Below, one piece after another: positions 57,701 to 64,000 of a stretch of DNA of 64,000 bases. The translations under genes and the position numbers were made by a program. Positions within the stretch are counted from its first letter, which is position 1, and every line of letters begins with the position of its first letter. The notes beneath the pieces were generated by a model. The model saw nothing but the letters and a program-made list of their open reading frames with translations, was not told the DNA's origin and did no database searches. The stretch lies in NCBI RefSeq assembly GCF_001540865.1, contig NC_033622.1, forward strand, positions 14,964,170-15,028,169. The letters run 5' to 3'. Origin of the DNA: Ananas comosus. Lineage: Eukaryota > Streptophyta > Magnoliopsida > Poales > Bromeliaceae.

Positions 57701-59369
57701 ATATTCCTTCAGAAAATGGTGCTAAAACTACTGATCTAGCATCCATCATTATGAGGAGCAAAGAACATGACCTTTATAAGAATGGGTATACACAACGAAT
57801 TCGAGCACTTGAACAGAAACCGTTTACTGCCAAAGTGCCTCTGGGGCAAAGTGATAACCAGTTCACCGGAATAAAGGATGAAATATCCTTTGGAAAGAAT
57901 GAGTCTGCCAAAAATACAAGTACTGCAGATTCCACAGCTGAACAGGTAATTCAAGAAGCTGAAAATCCAACTAACTCTAAAATGTCAGAAACCAATGTAA
58001 AGTTCTTTCGTCGGGTTTCTCCGAGAAAGGTACGAACAAGATGGGATCACATGAAAAATTCCAAGTCTGGTACTTGTCCTGATGAGCAAAAAGGGGACCA
58101 GAATTCATCGGGTATCAAAACCTCTAAGATAACCATTGGAAACAATAATGGTGGAACTGGTGAAACAGTGTTGAGGGCTATAAATAAAAAGATCTCCGAT
58201 AACAGCGTAAGTTCAAAAAATTCAGATGATCGTCCAACTTTGCCTTTGAGCAAAGGAAGTCCCGGGCTATTGCGCTGCAATAGAGGGAGAGTGAAGAGGT
58301 TAAGTGTTGCAAACCAAATCCATACAGAATTGGAGAACAAAGCTTTCAGTGATGTCAAATCTGTTAAGGACAGCATCGGAAATGAAGGTATGTTAGAGAC
58401 CACTGTTTTCTAATAGCATCTGCCATAAGTGGTACTTTCCCACGAAATATTAGAAGGTTCTCTCTATATATGCACCTGCAAAATTCACTATTTCCTTCTA
58501 GATCTCTATAAAATCTTGCTGCTTCGTGTAAAATTATACAAAAGATGGCTTTAGAACACCACTTTCTTACAAAAATGCCCTTATTAAAAATAAGCAAGTC
58601 AACCAAATTTCTTGTTGGCAATTTGACTTCAATTATCAAATTCTCCTACAAAGGGGCATTTTTTTTAGAGAACTGAGTGTTTCGAATGGCATATGAGTAC
58701 TAAATTTTGTTAGGATTCAGGTATACTTGTAGGAACATATTTAATCATCTAAAAGACTATACTAGCAATTTTCGCTGAAGGCAGATAAATTGAAGCAGGT
58801 GGGTTGCCATCAAGGGTAAACTCCAAACTGAAAGCACCAGACAAGAGCACAGCTGAGAAGGCAGAATCTTTAGTCTGTGAAGTGAATACCGATCAGGTTG
58901 ATGCTGCTGTGGCAAATTCTGAATTGAAAGAGGAAAATACTATTGCACCCAATGGAACTTCTACTCAAGCCGAAAGCGTACAGTTTTTAAAATATACTTT
59001 CCGGAGGAAGCGGAGAAGGGAATCTTCAGACAACAATAATGAAAGCATTGCCGTGGATTCTAAAAAGAGCAATTTAAAGAAGTCAGCTGAAAAACAAAAT
59101 GTACAAGTTAAGCCTCAGAAATCTAGCTTACTAACCGAGTCACCTCGAAGCAATAGGCGACTGGTGCAGGTTGCCCGTCAAGTAAGTGTAGTTTAGCCTT
59201 TTTCTGATGCAGTCATTGTGCTGTTTGAAAACTCATTATTTGGCTACTTATTTTATGACGTTGATTTGCTTCTTTACGGGATTACTCCTTATTGAGTTTC
59301 AGTGGCTCATTATGCCTTTTATTTTGTTATGCTCTGCAGCTTATTTCCTTGTCTGCAAAGAAATGGTGA
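54755..59369 (+). CDS. Plant-specific coiled-coil protein of unknown function
   Basis: I do not recognise a named function. Five exons: 54755-54769, 54936-55112, 57409-58387, 58799-59181, 59340-59369; 527 residues in frame. Residues 5-65 are an Ala/Glu-rich helix (KKAYAEIILNTAQESAARIL), and 66-120 a heptad-like coiled coil (IQELEARLNKSEDTISSLKL). A long Ser/Lys/Asn-rich, probably disordered middle follows with basic patches (RRVSPRKVRTRWDH, RGRVKRLS, YTFRRKRRRESSD). The end is sharply defined: RLVQVARQ joins a 30-nt last exon coding LISLSAKKW then TGA. From memory, plant homologues with the same N-terminal helix end in a similar LISLS..KW motif, which supports both the tiny first and tiny last exons. 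The basic patches suggest a nuclear or nucleic-acid role (inference). The 15-nt first exon (MADCE) is least certain; Met at 54939 is the alternative start. Confidence 0.8.
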
Positions 59370-61484
59370 GTATCTACATATCCAGAAGAACATGTAGAAG
59401 TATCGACAAATGCAAGTCCAAGCACTTAACGGAAGGAAATCCATTGCCTGACTACTGCTTAAGTTATGACTGCGAGTGCTCCTTTGGGCGAAAGTTTGGC
59501 CTGGTGAAGAGTTCGCAAATCAGGAATGCATGCATGTACCTCAACTGTAGGATCTAATAATACTTCAGCAGAAGGTATAAACTCGGTATTAGTTTAGCAA
59601 AGGTTACCTTTGAGTTATCATTCCTGCATTTGCTTAGTTTTCCCGAGTCGCTTTATGTTCGTGATAATTTTCTTTATAATATTTGTTCAGGCAGGTTGTA
59701 GACTACTAGACTCTAGCCATCTAGCACCGTACATTCAATAACATTGGACTTCTCTTTTTCCCCATTTTTAGCGATACATCTTATATCTTAAGAGTTATCA
59801 ACAACTGTTGTAACGTAAATCTATGTTGAAATTCGAGAAGAGAAAGTTTCAGTAGTTATTTATGTTTAAGCTGTTATATTGTCATAATTTGTAGCTCTGC
59901 TTTGAAGAAGAAAAGCAATTATGGTTACGAAGGCTTGCTTTCCCGGCATATCATTCGCATGAAGCCACTTTACATGAAAACCTCAGTTCCTTTTCAAATT
60001 TGTTTAAGTGATATTTTGTTGAAATTAGGGGGGAAAAAAATTGTTACAATGTCTAGCAGCTGAGAAGAAAATTCTTGATTTTTTTTTTTTTTTGACTTCA
60101 ATTATTGCTCGACTCTGCTCCTTTCTAGCAGAAATAGAGAGAGACAAATAGCTTTCCTTTAATCCTCTTGGTGGTTGCATTACAATTTCACTTTAATTTG
60201 TAACCAAAAAAAGGTAGGAGAAATAAAATCACAATTTACACCTTTGTAATCTGATTTTGATGACTGATGAAATGCATCGTTATCAAATAGCTCAGCCAAC
60301 TCGACCATCATGCAACATTTTGGGAATTTATCTTGAAAATTTTCTATTTTCATTTTTTTTAAAAAAGTTTTTCTTTGCACGTCGTGTATCACGCGAGTAC
60401 TCAAATATCTTCATGGTCAACTTAATAGTTGCAAGTAACAGTAGATGCGATAACAAAAGAGGAGCTAATTTGGCTTCAAATTCGTAGGTTGTTTTGCAAA
60501 TTGGAGTTATTAAACCTTAAAAAACGTACGTTTCAAAGTATCATTCTTTCTTTGTTGAGTTGCGATTAGTAGAGTATAGATAATGCGGAGTGTTTTGCTG
60601 TTTTGCGATCTAACAAGTTGGAGTGGGAAGAAGATTACGTGGCTCACAACAGTCACCAACTTCGTCAAGCGAATCTGAGATTTTTGTTTTTCTTGTTCTT
60701 TTATCTCCAGCGAATTAAAATCAGGAGCAAATAGTGGGGACCACATTGATATTTGCTTAATGCTTCTTTTTCTGGGAGAGGAGCTTCCTAACAACATCTT
60801 GTAGGAAAGTTTCTTATTGCTGCTATGTGTTAGTTTTTGCATATATATAAAAAATTAATTTTGATTTTTTTCTATAGATTTGAATTTATTTAGATTTGTG
60901 GTAGAGAAAATGATCAACGTATTAATTTTTTTTCAGCAAATTTGGAAGGCGGTGCCCATGTAAAAGAGGGACTATAAATAATGAATAATAATAATTAGAC
61001 AATACGTTGAAATTCTCTCACTAATCTCATCATGTGTCAAGGACTCGAGAGGTAATTACCATTACTGTACAAAAAATATTTAACTTTTTTCTAGAGAACC
61101 CAGCTAGTTTTACTTTTATCATTTCCAAAAGAACCGTAAAACTGGGTTAAACGGCGTATGACACTTTTTTTGTGAAAGCTGAATGTACGTTGCCTTGGCC
61201 AGGGTTACAAGTAGAAATACGAATTCTCAAAACTATTTGTTCCCATTTCTTAAACACGTCAGTCAATGATCTACCCTGGTGATAGCTTATTTTAAAGGTG
61301 GTGACTTCATTTACAAAGGCCGATTTTAGCTGGAAAAAATATAGAAAAAGTTGCATCAATCAAAATTCATAGGTTAATAGGGCATTCATAAAATGAGAGC
61401 GACGAAGAACAATATGCCAATGCAACATAGTGTATTACATTACATATATACAAGCCCGCCACCAAAAGGAGTCAATTTTTCTTA

Positions 61485-62146
61485 GGCTCCGTTTGATTCG
61501 GTTATAAATAAGAACTAGTTTATATTAGGAATAAGTACAAGTTTAGGAACAAGGGAGAACTAGGCTAATTTTGTGTTTATATAAAAATTTGGTTGTGTCC
61601 GGGAATAAGAAAAATAGTGTTTGAATAAATAAGATGGAATAAGAAAAATAGTTGATAGTTATAAATAGAAAATAATGATATTACTCACTCATTATATTTG
61701 AATTTAAATTTTTAAATTCAAAATTTTAAATTTTAAATTTAAATTTTTAACTTTTAAAATTTAAAATTTGAAATTAAAGTTTAAAATTTTAATTTTCAAA
61801 ATTTAAATTTAAGACCAAATTTAAATTTGAAAGATATAAAATATTAAATTTTAAATTTAAAACTTAAAAATATCAAATTTAAAATTTAAAAATTTAAAAT
61901 TTAAAATTTAAAATTTAAAATTTAAACTTTAAAATTTAAAATTTAAAATTTAAAATTATAAATTTTAATTTTGAGATCACAAATTTAAAATTTTAAAAAT
62001 TTAAATTCTAATTTAAAAGAAAAATCTCTCTCGTTGTGTGGTGGGAACAAGTTTGTTCTCCCCCACCCATTTTTTTGTTTGGATACAAGAGGGGGGATAA
62101 GGGGCTTATCCTTATCCGCCCCCTTGTATCCAATCCAAACTGTACG
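61485..62146. mobile_element. Tourist-like MITE, 662 bp
   Basis: TTA (61482-61484) precedes GGCTCCGTTTGATTCGG, and CCAATCCAAACTGTACG is followed by TTA (62147-62149): inverted termini with the expected TTA target duplication. The interior 61690-62010 is an array of AAATTTAAA-type A/T palindromes. The left portion matches the element at 19959 almost word for word (GTTATAAATAGAAAATAAT). It lies about 300 bp upstream of the PFP TATA-like motif. Confidence 0.85.
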
Positions 62147-62308
62147 TTAGAAGCTGCAAATTTTCGATGGGCCGCGTTACATTCAGACACCTAAAAACTA
62201 GGCCCTCCTCCTCACGATCCCACCCACCGATCCACTCGAAATCACCTACCCCCTCCTCACCCCGACCTAACACTTACTCACGAACCGCGCCAACTCGGTC
62301 CGACTGAA

Positions 62309-62336
62309 CCGACCCGACCCGACCCGACCCGACCCG
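62309..62336. repeat. CCGAC pentamer repeat
   Basis: About five and a half tandem CCGAC units in the PFP-beta upstream region, GC-rich between AT-rich flanks. Confidence 0.85.
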
Positions 62337-62450
62337 TTCACTCGGTTGCGTTGTTGCATCGCATCGTCGCCTCTTGCTCCCGCATGAAATGGCTGATATC
62401 CCAACGACGCTTTCTCAGCGCTAATCGATCCAACGCTCCCCCTCTCCTCC

Positions 62451-62458
62451 TATTTAAA
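62451..62458 (+). promoter_or_regulatory. TATA-like motif of PFP-beta
   Basis: TATTTAAA in a pyrimidine-rich context, 96 bases upstream of the TATA-to-ATG distance endpoint at 62554. That would put the transcription start near 62480-62490. This is position-based inference. Confidence 0.5.
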
Positions 62459-62553
62459 GAAACTGGGTGCGTAGTGCACCCTCGCTAGTGTGCGTCTCAT
62501 TTCTCCCTCTTTTGTCTCTCTCCTCCGTTCTCTATCTCCCTCCGTCGACCAGC

Positions 62554-64000
62554 ATGGCGAGCTCCGCGGTGGCGAACGGCGGCGCGAAGGGGCCGTCGCC
62601 GGGGCGCGTCGCCGCCGTGTACAGCGAGGTCCAAACGAGTCGCCTCAAGCACCCCCTCCCCCTCCCCTCCGTCCTCCGCGGCGCCTTCAAGATCGTCGAT
62701 GGCCCCCCGAGCTCCGCCGCAGGAAACCCCGGTAACACGATCTGATCCAATATGTCGTCCTCTCCTTCTTTACTGTGATCTCGTCAAAAATATTTTTCCC
62801 TTTTCATTTTACTCTATCTGATCATGGATTCGGATTGGATCTTTGATTTGGATCTGAGGATGTGCGTGATGTGTTTTGCGCAGATGAGATCGCGAAGCTG
62901 TTTCCGAATCTGTATGGTCAGCCGTCGGCGTCGCTGGTGCCAACTGGCGCTGTGCCTTCGGAGATCGCCGGAAGTGCTCTCAAGATCGGCGTCGTTCTCT
63001 CCGGTGGCCAGGCTCCCGGAGGCCACAACGTGATATCCGGGATCTTCGGTTAAGACCTTTTCTCCCGATTTCTTCTTGTGTTTAATGATCTCGTGATTTA
63101 GATTTTATTTTGGGAGTTCATTGATTGGGGATTGTGTTGGGTGGTTTCTTGATAGATTATTTGCAGGAGATGGCTAAAGGGAGCGTCCTGTACGGATTCA
63201 AAGGAGGTCCCGCGGGCATCATGAGATGTAAATATGTCGAACTTACTACGGACTTCATCTATCCTTACAGGAACCAGGTATGATGAGAATACCTTGCGTT
63301 TGCTCTGGCGGCTTTAACGAGTGGTTATAATTCTCTACTAACGCCTTTGGGTTATTCAAATATTGGGTTATTTAAATAGTTTATATCTTCAAGCTGTATT
63401 ATGATTCTTATGGTTGAATTGAAGGCTCGGTCATAGATCTAGATGAAATCAACATAAGAATGACATGACTTAATAGAAAGGAAAGAGAATAAGAATCAGG
63501 GGCTCGTTTGGTTATTTGGTGCTTCTTTCAAAATATTTAGGGTTAGTTTTGCCGCAGTTTTAAAATGCTTTGTGCAATGATTTAAGTGCCCATCGGCATG
63601 GGCCGTATCTACCGTGTCGTATGGTGCAAACAAGATATTGGCACGATACAGCCCTAGTATTGATGACACTACTCAAAACCCTCTTTTCTTTAAATTAGTA
63701 AGTAATTTTCTCAACAAAGTTCAAAAAATTTGATAAAAGTATATAATAAACCATTAGAATATTTTTGTTGCTAAAGAAAATAAATATTTCATACTATTAT
63801 ATGTCGGGACATATGAATTTTTTGTGGCCGGTACACACCGTGCCGTACTGTGTCGGCAAGTTTCCTGCATGACTACGTGCCACGGCACTTAAATCCTTGG
63901 CCTCATGTCTGCTGCGAGTATCGTAAGGGATTCTTAAATCTTCTTAAAGCTAGTCTGCCATGAGAGTTTCTAGCACAGTTAGTACATACTTCTGTAATGC
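62554..64000 (+). CDS. PFP-BETA: Pyrophosphate--fructose-6-phosphate 1-phosphotransferase subunit beta, 5' part
   Basis: Catalytic subunit of the cytosolic enzyme that reversibly phosphorylates fructose-6-phosphate with pyrophosphate. Visible exons: 62554-62731, 62884-63048, 63156-63277; the gene then enters an intron running to the window end, so the record is truncated at 155 residues of an expected ~560. Hallmarks: VYSEVQTSRLKHPLPLPSVL, KIVDGPPSSAAGNPDEIAKL, FPNLYGQ, the nucleotide/PPi-binding start GVVLSGGQAPGGHNVISG, then DYLQEMAKGS and YGFKGGPAGIM. The VYSEVQ...VDGPPSSAAGNP N-terminus separates beta from alpha subunits. The GGDD-type active-site motif lies beyond the window. The last 720 bases are intron with a repeat-like GC patch near 63590-63880. 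Confidence 0.95.

Larger units (their letters stand above)
59370..62553. other. Intergenic: 3' flank of coiled-coil gene and PFP-beta promoter
   Basis: AT-rich spacer with a poly-T run at about 60077-60093, a Tourist-like MITE at 61485-62146, a CGACC pentamer repeat and a TATA-like motif close to the PFP gene. The frame at 59207-59557 overlaps the last intron and 3' flank of the coiled-coil gene and is not a separate gene. No RNA genes seen. Confidence 0.65.

Noticed and set aside
63278..64000. Additional PFP-beta exon after 63277
   Set aside because: No segment continues the PFP sequence with splice signals; the GC patch near 63590-63880 looks like an interspersed repeat.

Overview
This is nuclear DNA of a flowering plant. 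It has many short exons with GT-AG introns, AT-rich intergenic DNA full of miniature transposons, and plant-specific gene families. The GC-rich 5' exons (endoglucanase, RbcX, PFP-beta) against AT-rich introns and the grass-like SINE and Tourist-type MITE content suggest a monocot. A non-grass commelinid such as pineapple is my guess, but the species cannot be fixed from sequence alone. Single N bases occur at 6129 and 23971.

Layout, left to right. 1-6146 is intergenic DNA with nested foldback/MITE elements. A secreted GH9 endo-beta-1,4-glucanase (+) runs 6223-11251, and malonyl-CoA decarboxylase (+) runs 12299-17521. The RuBisCO assembly chaperone RbcX (-), 18987-21064, lies tail-to-tail with the decarboxylase. 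21065-27487 is a gene-free block of ~340-bp sub-repeats, a ~2.16-kb tandem duplication and foldback MITEs. A KDM3/JMJ25-type JmjC histone demethylase (-) runs 27488-37643; one 5.5-kb intron carries a MULE-like element and a TRIM retrotransposon, both with target-site duplications. A dynamin-related protein of the DRP2 class (-) with 22 exons runs 39114-50219. 50220-54754 is intergenic with a decayed LINE fragment, a MITE and SINEs. A plant-specific coiled-coil protein of unknown function (+) runs 54755-59369. The 5' part of the PFP beta subunit gene (+) starts at 62554 and runs off the window end.

The genes are ordinary single-copy plant housekeeping or developmental genes with no shared pathway: cell-wall remodelling, malonyl-CoA turnover, RuBisCO assembly, chromatin demethylation, clathrin-linked membrane fission and glycolytic PPi metabolism. 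All exon chains were assembled by hand from splice signals and reading-frame continuity; each of the five complete protein models of known family, and the coiled-coil model, closes in frame. I found no novel biological system. The most interesting items are the decarboxylase/RbcX gene pair, which I recall being adjacent in Arabidopsis too; a 17-nt RbcX microexon; a lineage-specific three-copy repeat tail on the endoglucanase; and several transposons whose boundaries and target-site duplications can be read directly.
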